Assembly (NCBI GenBank): GCA_001767455.1
Contig: MELC01000075.1
Location: forward strand, 1-64,000
Source: Acidobacteria bacterium RIFCSPLOWO2_12_FULL_66_21
GTDB taxonomy: Bacteria; Acidobacteriota; Vicinamibacteria; Vicinamibacterales; 2-12-FULL-66-21
Direction: 5' to 3'
Length of the DNA: 64,000 nucleotides
Below are positions 50,699-59,500 of the stretch, one piece after another. The position numbers were made by a program, and so were the translations under genes. The notes under the pieces were generated by a model. That model did no database searches. It had not been told where the DNA came from and saw nothing but the letters and a program-made list of their open reading frames with translations. Numbering within the stretch: the first letter of the stretch is position 1; each line of letters begins with the position of its first letter.

Positions 50699-51876
50699 CG
50701 GCACACCGCCGTCATCAGGATTTCGACGTTGCCGTCCGGCACGATGATGCCCGCTTTCACCGTCGCGCGCGCCGGAAAGTCACGCTCGAAAAACCGCCGA
50801 TACTCGTCGTTCATCGCGCTGAAGCCGTCGAGGCTGTCCAGGTACACCACGGCGTCCACGACGTCGGCAGGCGTGCAGCCCGCGGCCCGGAGCACGGTGC
50901 GCAGCCGTTCGAGCGTGGCTCGCGTCTGGCCCGCCGCGTCGCCGTGGTTGTCCCTCGTGACGCCGAACGCTCCAGACAGATACACATGATGTCCCGCGCG
51001 GATGGCCGACGTCACGTTCGGGCTCGTCGGCGGCACGCTGATCGGTTCCCGGCGGGCCGACGAGGCGACCATCGTCATCTCGACCAGGTACGGACTCGCG
51101 GTCAGCCCGGCGACGACCGTGGCGCGAGCGGGTGGGGCCGTCGTGAAGCGCTCGAGGTACGTCGCGTTCACCGGCTGGAACGCGTCCGGCTCCGTCACGA
51201 ACACACGCACCGACACCACGTTCGAGTACGACATGCCCGCGGCGGCCAGCAGCTCACCGGCGTTCTTCATCACGACCCCGGTCTGTGCCGAGATGTCGCC
51301 CGCCACCGTCGTATTGTCGCGGCCGTTGCGCGAGATGATGCCCGACAGGAACAACGTGTCGCCCGACTTGATGGCGTAGCTGTAGGGGTTTGGCGATCGC
51401 AGCCAGGCCCGCGGATGGACGACCGTCCGTTCCGCGCCGGCCGGCACGGCGATCATCGACATCTCGACGAGGGCGCCGGGCACGACGAGGTCGGTGACGA
51501 CGGTCGTGCGCGTCGGCGGTTCCGCCGGCCAGTACGTCTTGTAGGCGTCGTTCATCGCCTGAAAGTCGGCGGACGATTTCAGGTACACGGTGACGGCCAC
51601 GACGCGATCGAGCGACGAGCCCGAGACCGCCAGGACGGCCCGCAGCCTGTCGATCACCCGGCGCGTCTGCGCCGCGACGTCGCCGGCGCCGACGAGCGCG
51701 CCGCGGTCGTCCACGGCGAGCGTGCCCGAAAGATAGATGAAGCCCCCTGCCTTCACCGCCGGGCTGAAAGGCCCCGCGGCGGGCGGACCCGTGGTCACAA
51801 TCTGTTTGGCCGGCATCTCGGTCCCCATGAGAGAGATCGCGGCGTGAAGAAGGGCCGCCGCGAGCGGGTACATCAT
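50695..51876 (-). CDS. Protein with three tandem RidA/YjgF domains
   Basis: RidA hydrolyses the reactive enamine/imine intermediates released by PLP dehydratases. This 393-residue protein has three complete copies (about 25-146, 160-268 and 275-391). Each keeps the substrate-binding arginine and the glutamate: RTTVVTDLVVPGALVEMSM, RATVVAGLTASPYLVEMTM and RATVKAGIIVPDGNVEILM. Single-domain RidA proteins normally trimerise; this chain could be a covalent trimer. It overlaps the threonine dehydratase gene by 4 nt. The start at 51876 is supported by TAGAAT 7 nt upstream and adds a hydrophobic stretch that might export it; an internal ATG at 51816 gives a standard cytosolic RidA start. Confidence 0.9.
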   Translation of the reverse strand: MMYPLAAALLHAAISLMGTEMPAKQIVTTGPPAAGPFSPAVKAGGFIYLSGTLAVDDRGALVGAGDVAAQTRRVIDRLRAVLAVSGSSLDRVVAVTVYLKSSADFQAMNDAYKTYWPAEPPTRTTVVTDLVVPGALVEMSMIAVPAGAERTVVHPRAWLRSPNPYSYAIKSGDTLFLSGIISRNGRDNTTVAGDISAQTGVVMKNAGELLAAAGMSYSNVVSVRVFVTEPDAFQPVNATYLERFTTAPPARATVVAGLTASPYLVEMTMVASSARREPISVPPTSPNVTSAIRAGHHVYLSGAFGVTRDNHGDAAGQTRATLERLRTVLRAAGCTPADVVDAVVYLDSLDGFSAMNDEYRRFFERDFPARATVKAGIIVPDGNVEILMTAVCR

Positions 51877-51883
51877 GGGGGGG

Positions 51884-51889
51884 ATTCTA
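51884..51889 (-). promoter_or_regulatory. -10 hexamer TAGAAT for leaderless triple-RidA gene
   Basis: On the minus strand TAGAAT is followed by seven C and the ATG at 51876. No Shine-Dalgarno. Confidence 0.55.
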
Positions 51890-51921
51890 CGTCGAAATGG
51901 CGAAGGCCCGGCGCGGCCGGT

Positions 51922-52129
51922 TCAGTGCGCCGCGCGATGTGTGATGGAGGTCCAGTCGCAGAGCGTCTGGATGTCGCGATCGCTCAGCCGCGCGGCGGTG
52001 TGGATCCACGTGTACGAGGGAAGCGGCATGTCCCGCTCACGGACTTCCTCGCACGCGTCCTCGAGGAACCCTCGCCTGGATGGCGATCGTCAGGATCGCG
52101 AACGCGACCGCCGCCCGCCGAACAATCAC
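51922..52129 (-). pseudogene. Remnant of a haem-binding-domain (Haem_bd) protein, middle deleted
   Basis: A GTG overlapping the FecR stop (GTGA, 52129) opens a signal peptide (VIVRRAAVAFAILTIAIQA). About 20 codons later the frame is lost. From 52068, in another frame, the C-terminal signature of the Haem_bd family is intact: FLEDACEEVRERDMPLPSY, then HTAARLSDRDIQTLCDW, ending at 51922. The central part of such proteins, which carries the CxxCH haem site, is missing. A deletion of some 70 codons with a frame change explains this. It was the third gene of a sigma-FecR operon. Confidence 0.75.
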
Positions 52130-53166
52130 TTTTCCCAATCGCGCTTCCACAGGCGCCACCATGTCGTGCTTTCCAGACCCAGGGCGTCCCACCAGCGATC
52201 GAGCGCCGCACGATCGCCGGCAAGGACCGCTTCCCTCGTCACCCCGTCGGGCGGCGGGGCCAGGACCGCCATCCTCTCGTAGACAAGGCGGCGCTCATCC
52301 AGCGACCCGCGCCTCAGGAGGTGCCAGAGCGTGAGCGCGTCGCGTGGCCGCGCCCGCGACAGGACGACGTCGAGCGCCGATGCGCGCCGCGCATCACCCG
52401 CATCGCTGAAGTCCAGCACGGCGAGCGCTCCGGCGTACCCCGCCGGCGCATCCTCGTACCGCGGTGTCCCGGGTCCGTTTCCACGACGGGTCGAGCAAAC
52501 GGCCCCTTCCGGGATGAACACTTCGCGCGCACCGCTCTGAAAGCCAACCCAGCCGTGGGTCACCCGGACCATGCCGCTGCCGTCGTCGGCGACCTGCAAG
52601 GTATATGCGCATCCGAGATCGACCGCCACCGCCGACGGCGTGTCGACGAAGAAGAACTTCGGAGGCGCCCAGATCGTGGCGTGAATCGTGCCGCGTGCGA
52701 GCGCCATCCGGTGCTCGCGCCCGCTCGAGGTGACGAGCTGCAGCCTCGTGTTCGGATCGACCTCCACTTCGCCGATTTCACCAACTTCGATGCGGGCGCG
52801 CGACGCGCCGTCGGTCACGAGCCACCCGCCTACCGCCAGCCTCGCGCCGTCGCGTCCGCGATTGCCCGCGACACGCACGCCGCTGACGACGGGCGCTCCT
52901 CCGACACGCTGGACGTCCCACCCGTCGCGGCGCGCCGTCCACGAGAACCATGCGGCGCTCGCGACGAGGAACATCATGGCCGCCACGGCGAGGGCCGGAA
53001 CCAGCATGCGGACCCAGCGCCGCACCGGGGGCCGCGGCCGGACGCCCAGCGGCTGCCCGCGATGGCGAAGCGGCGACAGCAGCGCCTCGAGGCGGACGAT
53101 CTCCGCGTCGGGCTCTCCGCTGCGGTCCCACAGATAGCGTTCGTCGTCCATTTGGCCTTCGCTCAT
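52126..53166 (-). CDS. FecR-domain anti-sigma-like membrane protein
   Basis: This 346-residue protein has a cytoplasmic N-terminal part (about 1-50), one membrane segment (about 52-72: MLVPALAVAAMMFLVASAAWF) and a periplasmic FecR-type beta-domain (about 100-230: GGWLVTDGASRARIEVGEIG, VDPNTRLQLV, then TPSAVAVDLGCAYTLQV). FecR proteins control their partner sigma factor. The ATG overlaps the sigma stop (ATGA). A C-terminal helical extension (about 240-346) is unusual for FecR. The operon continued into a haem-binding gene, now broken. Confidence 0.88.
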   Translation of the reverse strand: MSEGQMDDERYLWDRSGEPDAEIVRLEALLSPLRHRGQPLGVRPRPPVRRWVRMLVPALAVAAMMFLVASAAWFSWTARRDGWDVQRVGGAPVVSGVRVAGNRGRDGARLAVGGWLVTDGASRARIEVGEIGEVEVDPNTRLQLVTSSGREHRMALARGTIHATIWAPPKFFFVDTPSAVAVDLGCAYTLQVADDGSGMVRVTHGWVGFQSGAREVFIPEGAVCSTRRGNGPGTPRYEDAPAGYAGALAVLDFSDAGDARRASALDVVLSRARPRDALTLWHLLRRGSLDERRLVYERMAVLAPPPDGVTREAVLAGDRAALDRWWDALGLESTTWWRLWKRDWEK

Positions 53167-53690
53167 CGCTGCAACCTGTCGCGCAGCAGTCGCATGCCGC
53201 GGTGGAGATTCACGCGCACCGAGGCGGGTGTCATGCCGGTCCTGTCCGCGATTTCCTGGCCTGTCATACCCTCCACGAGCCGGAGCACGAGCGTCTCGCG
53301 ATAGGCATCCGGCAGCGACCGGACGACCTCGATCACGGCAATCGCCTCGGCCCGCGGCGCCGCCGCGTCCGGCGCTTCGAGGTCGGCGGGCAACTCGGTG
53401 GTTTCGACGGCGCGTCGATGGTGATCGATCGCGCGGCGCCGGGCGATCGAAGTGAGCCACCCGCCGAAGGCCTGCGGGTCGCGCAGCGTGGCCAGCCGGG
53501 CCCACGCCGCGAGGAAAACGTCCTGCACCAGGTCGTCGACGTCGACGCGGCCGACGCGCGCCAGCACGACGCCGTGGATGACCCGCGCATATCGCTCGTA
53601 GAGCCGCTCGAACGCGGACGCATCCCCGCCGCGCGCCTCGCGAACGAGCCGCGAGTCCTCCGCGGCATGCCCCGGGGAAAACCGCGTCAC
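53163..53690 (-). CDS. RNA polymerase ECF-type sigma-70 factor (FecR-linked)
   Basis: The core (about 175 residues from GTG 53690) has region 2 with ASAFERLYERYARVIHGVV and DVDDLVQDVFLAAWARL. The -10-binding helix lies in AFGGWLTSIARRRAIDHHRR, and region 4 has LPDAYRETLVLRLVEGMTG followed by the HTH QEIADRTGMTPASVRVNLHR. It would switch on a surface-signal or stress regulon under control of the FecR-type partner with which it overlaps by 4 nt. The start is uncertain: the frame stays open to 53840 and no good Shine-Dalgarno decides. Confidence 0.88.
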   Translation of the reverse strand: MTRFSPGHAAEDSRLVREARGGDASAFERLYERYARVIHGVVLARVGRVDVDDLVQDVFLAAWARLATLRDPQAFGGWLTSIARRRAIDHHRRAVETTELPADLEAPDAAAPRAEAIAVIEVVRSLPDAYRETLVLRLVEGMTGQEIADRTGMTPASVRVNLHRGMRLLRDRLQR

Positions 53691-53882
53691 GCTTGCCACG
53701 GGCGGGGACGCAGGCGCACACAAGAGTCTGGCAGCGATCTCCACCACCAGGGAGGACGCCGTGCGCGCGGAAATGTTAGCGAGTGGATGAGCTGGATGGG
53801 CGGGCCACCGCTCCCGATCCGGCGGCAGCTGGACATACAATCAATGAATCGACTGGATTGTACCGCACGCTCTGGAGGAATG

Positions 53883-54854
53883 ATGAAACGTCTGTGGATC
53901 GCCTGTGCTGTCGCGCTGCCCCTGCTTGCCCTCGCCGTGCCCGCGCAGGCGGAAGTCAAGACCGTGGGCAAGGCCCAGGTCAAGTTCGAGGGCATGCTCG
54001 GCAGGATGATGGGCCTTTTCGGCGGCAAGGCCGCCAAGGAAGGGGTCGTTTCAACGACGGCCGTCAAGGGCAACCGGAAGGCCACCATCAACGAGTCGAA
54101 CGGCCAGATCGTCGACCTCTCCGAGGAGAAGGTCTACGAGATCGACTTCAAGAAGAAGACCTACGAAGTGACCACGTTCGACGAACTGCGCCGCCGGATG
54201 CGCGAGGCGCAGGAACGCGCGCAGAAAGACGCGGAGAAGGAGCAAGGCAAGACCGAGTCCCAGCAGCCGCAGAAAGAGCTGGAGGTGGACTTCGACGTGA
54301 AGGAAACCGGCCAGAAGAAACAGCTCGCCGGCTACGACGCGCGTGAGGTGATCATCACGGTCACGGTCCGCGAAAAGGGCACGACGCTCGAGGACGGCGG
54401 CGGCCTCGTCATGACGTCCGATTCGTGGCTCGGCCCGCAGGTTCCGGCGCTCAAGGAAGTCGGGGAATTCGACGCCCGGTATTGGAAGCAGCTCCAGGGC
54501 CCGGAGGCGTCCGGCATGTCAGCCGAGCAGATGGCGGCGGCCCTCGCGCTGTATCCGATGATGAAGCCGGCGATGGAGCGTCTCCAGAAGGAAAGCGGCA
54601 AGCTGCAGGGGACGCCGCTGGCGACGACGACGACGTTCGAGGGCGTGAAGTCGAAGGCGCAGATGGCGAGCGCGGCGGAAAGCGGCGGCTCGGGTGGCGG
54701 CGGCATCGGCGGGATGCTCGCGCGCAAGATCAAGAAGGACGCGCCGAAACAGCGTTCGACGTTCGTCACGATCGCGCACGAGACGCAGCAGATCTCGACC
54801 AGCGTGGCGCCAGCCGACATCGAAATCCCGGCCGGCTTCAAAGAGAAGAAATAA
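53883..54854 (+). CDS. Secreted protein of unknown function
   Basis: This 323-residue protein has a signal peptide (MKRLWIACAVALPLLALAVPAQA), a beta-rich segment (TVGKAQVKFEGMLGRMMGLF, ATINESNGQIVDLSEEKVYE), a charged coiled-coil stretch (about 97-130) and a Gly-rich stretch near 270 (SGGSGGGGIGG). The pattern resembles the DUF4412-like periplasmic proteins but the match is not secure. TGGAGG lies 4 nt before the ATG; ATG 53880 would add one Met. Convergent with the hybrid histidine kinase gene, 3 bp apart, and divergent from the sigma-FecR operon. Confidence 0.72.
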   Translation: MKRLWIACAVALPLLALAVPAQAEVKTVGKAQVKFEGMLGRMMGLFGGKAAKEGVVSTTAVKGNRKATINESNGQIVDLSEEKVYEIDFKKKTYEVTTFDELRRRMREAQERAQKDAEKEQGKTESQQPQKELEVDFDVKETGQKKQLAGYDAREVIITVTVREKGTTLEDGGGLVMTSDSWLGPQVPALKEVGEFDARYWKQLQGPEASGMSAEQMAAALALYPMMKPAMERLQKESGKLQGTPLATTTTFEGVKSKAQMASAAESGGSGGGGIGGMLARKIKKDAPKQRSTFVTIAHETQQISTSVAPADIEIPAGFKEKK

Positions 54855-54857
54855 CGA

Positions 54858-56750
54858 CTAGGGGACGCGCGGAAGGTACATCTGGACGCGCGTCCCTTTC
54901 CCCTCCTCGCTGTCGACATAGATGCCGCCGCCGGTCTGCTTGATGATGCCGTACGCCATCGCAAGCCCCAGGCCGGTCCCCTTCCCCTGCTCCTTGGTCG
55001 TGAAGAACGGCTCGAACACGTGCACCCGCACGCTCTCGGGCATGCCCTGCCCGGAGTCGGCGACCGCAAGCAGCACGTACTCGCCCGGCGTGAGCCCCGG
55101 CCGGCCGGCGATGTCCTCCGCGCGGAGTGTCGTGTTCGCGGTCTCGAGCGCGAACCGGCCGCCTTCCGGCATCGCGTCGTGCGAGTTGGCGGCGAGGTTC
55201 ATCAGCACCTGCTCGAGCTGTCCCGGATCGGCGCGCACCCGCCAGGGATGCGGCTCGAGCTGGAACACGAGCTGCACGTCGTCGCCGAGCATCCGCTGGA
55301 GCAGCTTCTGGATGCTGGTGGCGACCTCGTTCAGGTCCAGCACGCGCGGCTGCATGACCTGCTTGCGGCTGAAGGCCAGGAGCTGCCGCGTCAGGGCCGC
55401 GGCCCGCCCCGCCGAGCGGCGGATCTCGACGACGTCCGCACGGCGCGGATCCGCCTCGTCGATTCGATCGAGCAGCAGATCCACGTAGCCGAAGATCGCC
55501 GTGAGGACGTTGTTGAAATCGTGCGCCACGCCGCCCGCGAGTCGGCCGACCGCTTCCATCTTGTGCGCCTGCCGAAGCTGCTCCTCGGTCCGCCGGAGTG
55601 CCTCCTCGGTCCCGAGGCGATCGGTGATGTCGCGCGCGTTGACGACGATGCCGCTCGACGGATCGTCGTAAAGGCTGCGGCCGAGCGCTTCGAGCACGCG
55701 CCACTCCCCCGACTTGTGCCGCACCCTGAACTCGAACGGGGTGGCCGAGTCCACCTCCTCGGACCACGTCGCGAGCAGACCCGCGGCGCGTTCGCGATCG
55801 TCCGGGTGGACGATGTCGAGCACCGATCGGCCCGTGAGCTCGCCGTAGGCATACCCGAGAATCCTCTGAATCGCGGGACTCTCGTACAGGACCAGGCCCC
55901 CCGTGCTCAGCACGACCACGAGGTCGGATGCGCGCTCCGTCAGCGCGCGGAAGTAGCGCTCGCGCCGCGTCAGCTCCGCTTCGGCCTCGCGGCGCTCGGT
56001 GATGTCGTGATGGTTGGCGACGATGGCGGCGACGGCGGGGTCGTCCAGGCGGTTGACGCCCACCGCTTCCCCCCAGCGCAAGCTGCCGTCCTTGCGCCTG
56101 AACCGATACTCGAAATGCACCGGTCGCCCGGGATTGGCGAGGCACTCGGCGAACCGGCGCCGCAGCTCCGGCAGATCGTCCGGATGCGTGTGCGCGTGCA
56201 TCGGCTGTCCCTGCAGTTCCTCGGGTGAGTACCCGCAGACCCGCTCGACGGCCTGGCTGTTGTACACCGCGACGAAATGCTCGTCGAGCAGCGTGATGGC
56301 GTCGGAGCTGTTCTCGACGAGCGCGCGAAACCGCGCCTCGCGTTCCTTCAGCGTGCGCTGGAAACCGGCCCGCTCGATCGCGTACCGGATCGCGCGCGTC
56401 AGCAGCTCGCCGTCCGCCTCGTCCTTCAGCAGGTAATCCTGCGCGCCGCGGTGCACCGCCCGCAGCGCATCCGCGTCGTCGTCGTGCGCGGTGAGGACGA
56501 TGATGGGAATCTCGCCGGCGGCCGCGGTGGTTTTCTCGACCGTCTCCATGCCGAAGCTGTCGGGCAGCCCGAGGTCCAGCAGGATCGCGTCGACGGGGTC
56601 CGACTGCAGCGCGGCGACGGCGTCGTCGAGCCGCGTCACGCGCCGCACGACCATCGGCGGCTGGACCCGGCCGAGCCGCGCCGTCACGATCAGCGCATAG
56701 GCGTCGTCGTCTTCGACAAGCAGCAGGCGGATGGGAGTGGCGGAAGACAT
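54858..56750 (-). CDS. Hybrid histidine kinase: receiver - PAS - PAS - kinase
   Basis: This 630-residue soluble signalling protein starts with a receiver domain (about 1-125; VEDDDAYAL, phospho-Asp in LLDLGLPD, Lys in YLLKDEAD). Two PAS domains follow (about 140-260 and 265-385), then HisKA with the phospho-His in GGVAHDFNNVLTAIFGYVDL and the HATPase domain (N box NLAANSHDAMP, DSGQGM, FEPFFTTK, GTGLGLAMAYGI). A receiver placed before the sensor modules means it probably takes phosphate from another kinase. No membrane segment and no response regulator nearby. TACAAT lies 17 nt upstream of the ATG. Confidence 0.92.
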   Translation of the reverse strand: MSSATPIRLLLVEDDDAYALIVTARLGRVQPPMVVRRVTRLDDAVAALQSDPVDAILLDLGLPDSFGMETVEKTTAAAGEIPIIVLTAHDDDADALRAVHRGAQDYLLKDEADGELLTRAIRYAIERAGFQRTLKEREARFRALVENSSDAITLLDEHFVAVYNSQAVERVCGYSPEELQGQPMHAHTHPDDLPELRRRFAECLANPGRPVHFEYRFRRKDGSLRWGEAVGVNRLDDPAVAAIVANHHDITERREAEAELTRRERYFRALTERASDLVVVLSTGGLVLYESPAIQRILGYAYGELTGRSVLDIVHPDDRERAAGLLATWSEEVDSATPFEFRVRHKSGEWRVLEALGRSLYDDPSSGIVVNARDITDRLGTEEALRRTEEQLRQAHKMEAVGRLAGGVAHDFNNVLTAIFGYVDLLLDRIDEADPRRADVVEIRRSAGRAAALTRQLLAFSRKQVMQPRVLDLNEVATSIQKLLQRMLGDDVQLVFQLEPHPWRVRADPGQLEQVLMNLAANSHDAMPEGGRFALETANTTLRAEDIAGRPGLTPGEYVLLAVADSGQGMPESVRVHVFEPFFTTKEQGKGTGLGLAMAYGIIKQTGGGIYVDSEEGKGTRVQMYLPRVP

Positions 56751-56823
56751 GGCGGCAGGCGCTGATATTGTATCGTCAAATCTTTTCGCTGCGGATATCA
56801 TCATCCTCTCCCCAGGAGGATCC

Positions 56824-56937
56824 GTGAAACGCCCCTTCGCGCCGCAGCCTCGGCAGCCGCTCCGCCTCGACAAGGGCGCGCTCGCCTGCAAGCGGGCGGC
56901 CGAGTGGCATAACATGAATCCCAGGCTGACGGCGTAA
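56824..56937 (+). CDS. 37-residue small protein upstream of the cyclophilin gene
   Basis: From GTG 56824, with CCAGGAGGA at 3-4 nt upstream, 37 codons read a basic, proline/arginine-rich peptide (KRPFAPQPRQPLRLDKGALA, then CKRAAEWHNMNPRLTA) ending in TAA. The next gene has its own AGGAGG 15 nt later. The well-spaced ribosome site and the position as first gene of the cyclophilin-sigma-kinase cluster argue that it is translated. Function unknown; it may be a leader peptide. Confidence 0.5.
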   Translation: MKRPFAPQPRQPLRLDKGALACKRAAEWHNMNPRLTA

Positions 56938-56952
56938 CCAGGAGGAACCACT

Positions 56953-57474
56953 GTGGAACCGGGCATCTACGCGAAGTTCGACACGACCGAGGGCACGTTC
57001 ACGGTCCGCCTGTTCGAGAAGGAGGCGCCGCGCACGGTCGCCAATTTCGCCGGGCTCGCCGAGGGCACGAAAGAGTGGGTCGACCCGTCGACGGGGAAGA
57101 AGCGGACCGGCCCGTACTACGACGGCGTCGTCTTTCATCGGGTCATCAACGGCTTCATGATCCAGGGAGGCGACCGCCTGGGCACCGGCACGGGCGGGCC
57201 CGGCTACAACTTCGCCGACGAGTTCCACCCGTCGCGGCGGCACTCGCGCGCCGGCATGCTCTCGATGGCCAACGCGGGGCCGAACACGAACGGCAGCCAG
57301 TTCTTCGTCACGCTCGGTCCCACCCCGCACCTCGACAACCGCCACTCGGTGTTCGGCGAGGTCGTCGAAGGGATGGAGGTCGTCACGAAGATCGGCGCGG
57401 TCGCGACCGGGCGCCAGGATCGCCCCGTGAAACCCGTCGTCATGAACCACGTCACGATTCAGCGGGTCGGGTGA
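56953..57474 (+). CDS. Cyclophilin-type peptidyl-prolyl cis-trans isomerase
   Basis: The enzyme speeds cis/trans isomerisation of Xaa-Pro bonds. The 173-residue single domain has [15 protein letters not shown] (catalytic Arg), the cyclosporin-pocket positions in [18 protein letters not shown] (about 97-114) and [16 protein letters not shown]. No signal peptide, so cytosolic. The GTG start is preceded by AGGAGG. Its stop shares one base with the ATG of a sigma-factor gene, which in turn overlaps a kinase gene. Confidence 0.94.
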   Translation: MEPGIYAKFDTTEGTFTVRLFEKEAPRTVANFAGLAEGTKEWVDPSTGKKRTGPYYDGVVFHRVINGFMIQGGDRLGTGTGGPGYNFADEFHPSRRHSRAGMLSMANAGPNTNGSQFFVTLGPTPHLDNRHSVFGEVVEGMEVVTKIGAVATGRQDRPVKPVVMNHVTIQRVG

Positions 57475-58004
57475 TGGCGGACGATCGGCAGTCGCTCGAT
57501 TCGCTGCTGCCCGTCGTCTACCAGGAACTGCGGAAGCTCGCGGCCGCGTACCTGCGCCGCGAGCGCCCCGGCCAGACCCTGCAGCCCACCGCGCTCGTTC
57601 ACGAGGCGTACCTGCGGCTGATGAAGGACAAGCCGAATCGCTGGCAGAACCGCGCCCACTTCTGCGCGATCGCCGCGCATTCGATGCGGCAGATTCTGAT
57701 CGAGCGCGCCCGCGCGCGCGGCGCGCTCAAACGCGGCGGCGCGCGGCCGCGGATCACGCTCGACGAAGGACTCGTCGGCGGGAGCGAGGTGTCGACCGAC
57801 CTCCTTGCGCTCGATGAAGCCATGGAGCGGCTGGCGGCGCTCGACGCCGGGCAGGCGCGGCTCGTGGAGCTTCGGTTTTTCGGCGGCCTGACGGTCGAAG
57901 AGACGGCCGAGGCGATGAACATCTCGCCGGCCACCGTGAAGCGTCACTGGACCGTCGCGCGCGCCTGGCTCGCGCGCGAGCTGGAGAGCGCCCCGAACGC
58001 GTGA
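57474..58004 (+). CDS. ECF sigma factor of the kinase-linked type
   Basis: This 176-residue ECF-family sigma factor belongs to the group commonly found beside Ser/Thr kinases in Acidobacteriota and Planctomycetota. Region 2 reads LPVVYQELRKLAAAYLRRER, TALVHEAYLRLM and FCAIAAHSMRQILIERAR. Region 4 reads LVELRFFGGLTVEETAEAM and NISPATVKRHWTVARAWL. There is no anti-sigma factor; the overlapping kinase (GTGA) is the likely regulator, perhaps by phosphorylation. The ATG overlaps the cyclophilin stop by one base. Confidence 0.92.
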   Translation: MADDRQSLDSLLPVVYQELRKLAAAYLRRERPGQTLQPTALVHEAYLRLMKDKPNRWQNRAHFCAIAAHSMRQILIERARARGALKRGGARPRITLDEGLVGGSEVSTDLLALDEAMERLAALDAGQARLVELRFFGGLTVEETAEAMNISPATVKRHWTVARAWLARELESAPNA

Positions 58005-59500
58005 ACCCCACACGCTGGCGGCAGATCACCGATCTGTTTCACGCCGCGCTCGAGCGCGAGGGAGAAGCCCGCGCCGCGTTCCTCCGCGACGCGACCGCCG
58101 GGGATCCCGAGCTGCTCGCCGAAGTGCAGTCGCTCATCGCCAGCCACGAGCGCTCGGGAGCGTTCCTCGACGCGCCCGCGTGGGAGGCGGCGGCGCACCT
58201 CATTCTCGATGACGAGCGGGCGCTCACGGGCAAGACGCTGGGCGCGTACCGGATCGCGGAGGAAATCGGGCGCGGCGGCATGGGCGTGGTGTATGCCGCG
58301 CACGACGAGAGGCTCGGGCGCGACGTCGCGCTGAAGGCCCTGCCTCCGGAGTTCACCCGTGACGCCCGCCGCCGCGAGCGGCTCACGCGGGAAGCGCGCG
58401 CGGCCGCGGCGTTGTCGCACCCCTCCATCGCGACCATCTACTCGCTCGAGGACATCGACGGCGAGCTGTACATCGTCAGCGAACTGGTGAGGGGGCGGAC
58501 GCTGCGGGAAGAGCTCCACGGCGGACCGCTCGCGCGGGAGCAGCTGGTGCCGACGCTCGTGCAGATTGCATCGGGGCTGGCGGCCGCGCACGAGCAGGGC
58601 ATCGTGCACCGCGATCTCAAGCCGGAGAACGTCATCAGGCGTGCCGACGGGCAGGTGAAGATCCTCGACTTCGGCCTGGCGCACATCGACACGGCTCCCG
58701 ATCTTCCGGCATTCAAGCGTCTCACTGAGGCAGGCGTCGCGATGGGCACACCGGGGTACATGGCGCCGGAACAGTTCGGCGGACGGTCCATCGACGCCCG
58801 CTGCGACGTGTTCGCGTTCGGCGTGCTCGCATGGGAGCTGGCGACCGGCGAGCATCCCTTCGGCGCGGACGCGGCGGCGCTGCTCACGCGCATGACCGAG
58901 CTGCTGGAGGGACGGTCCGCCGGGATATCGCGGCACCTGGCGCCGCCGGCCCTGGACAGGATCGTCCGGCGCTGCCTGCGCGCGCGCCCCGCCGAACGTT
59001 ACGCGTCGGGCCGCGAGATGCTGGAGGACGTCCGCGCGCTCGAGCGCGCGAGCGGATGGACGTCCGCGCGGGCATTCGACGACACGGATCGGCTCTGGTG
59101 GTGGCGGTTTCACCAGGTGTCCATCGCGAGCCTGAACGCGGCGATGCCGATCGCGACGTGGTTCGTCCGCCCGCTCGTCCGCCCGTTCGGTTCGTGGTTG
59201 TTCTTCGCGGCGCTGGCCGCCGCAACGGTCTCGGTGACGCTGCGCCTGAACCTCTGGTTCACCTCACGCGTGCAGGCCGACCTGCTGCCGGAGCAGCGAG
59301 GCCGGCTCTATCCTTCCATCCTGCTTTCGGACGCGCTGCTGTCCGCCGTGCTGATTGCGCTCGCGGTCCTCATGGCGGGGAATCACGACGAGGTCGCGGC
59401 GCTCCTGCTCACGGTCGCGATCGTGATCCTCGCCTCGCTCGCGCTGATCGAGCCCACCACGACCCGCGCCGCCGGATTGCTGCCTCCCAGACAGCGCTAA
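58001..59500 (+). CDS. Membrane Ser/Thr protein kinase (PknB-like)
   Basis: This 499-residue Hanks-type kinase has an N-terminal conserved module (1-75, RWRQITDLFHAALEREGEAR), seen in acidobacterial kinases encoded with sigma factors. The kinase domain (about 83-350) has GRGGMG (90-95), the lysine in ALKAL (112), HRDLKPEN (203-210), DFG (223-225) and GTPGYMAPEQ. Three membrane segments follow near 400-490 in place of the usual extracellular sensor. It probably controls the sigma factor with which it overlaps by 4 nt. Its stop codon overlaps by 3 nt the stop of a convergent small gene (CTAA). Confidence 0.93.
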   Translation: MNPTRWRQITDLFHAALEREGEARAAFLRDATAGDPELLAEVQSLIASHERSGAFLDAPAWEAAAHLILDDERALTGKTLGAYRIAEEIGRGGMGVVYAAHDERLGRDVALKALPPEFTRDARRRERLTREARAAAALSHPSIATIYSLEDIDGELYIVSELVRGRTLREELHGGPLAREQLVPTLVQIASGLAAAHEQGIVHRDLKPENVIRRADGQVKILDFGLAHIDTAPDLPAFKRLTEAGVAMGTPGYMAPEQFGGRSIDARCDVFAFGVLAWELATGEHPFGADAAALLTRMTELLEGRSAGISRHLAPPALDRIVRRCLRARPAERYASGREMLEDVRALERASGWTSARAFDDTDRLWWWRFHQVSIASLNAAMPIATWFVRPLVRPFGSWLFFAALAAATVSVTLRLNLWFTSRVQADLLPEQRGRLYPSILLSDALLSAVLIALAVLMAGNHDEVAALLLTVAIVILASLALIEPTTTRAAGLLPPRQR

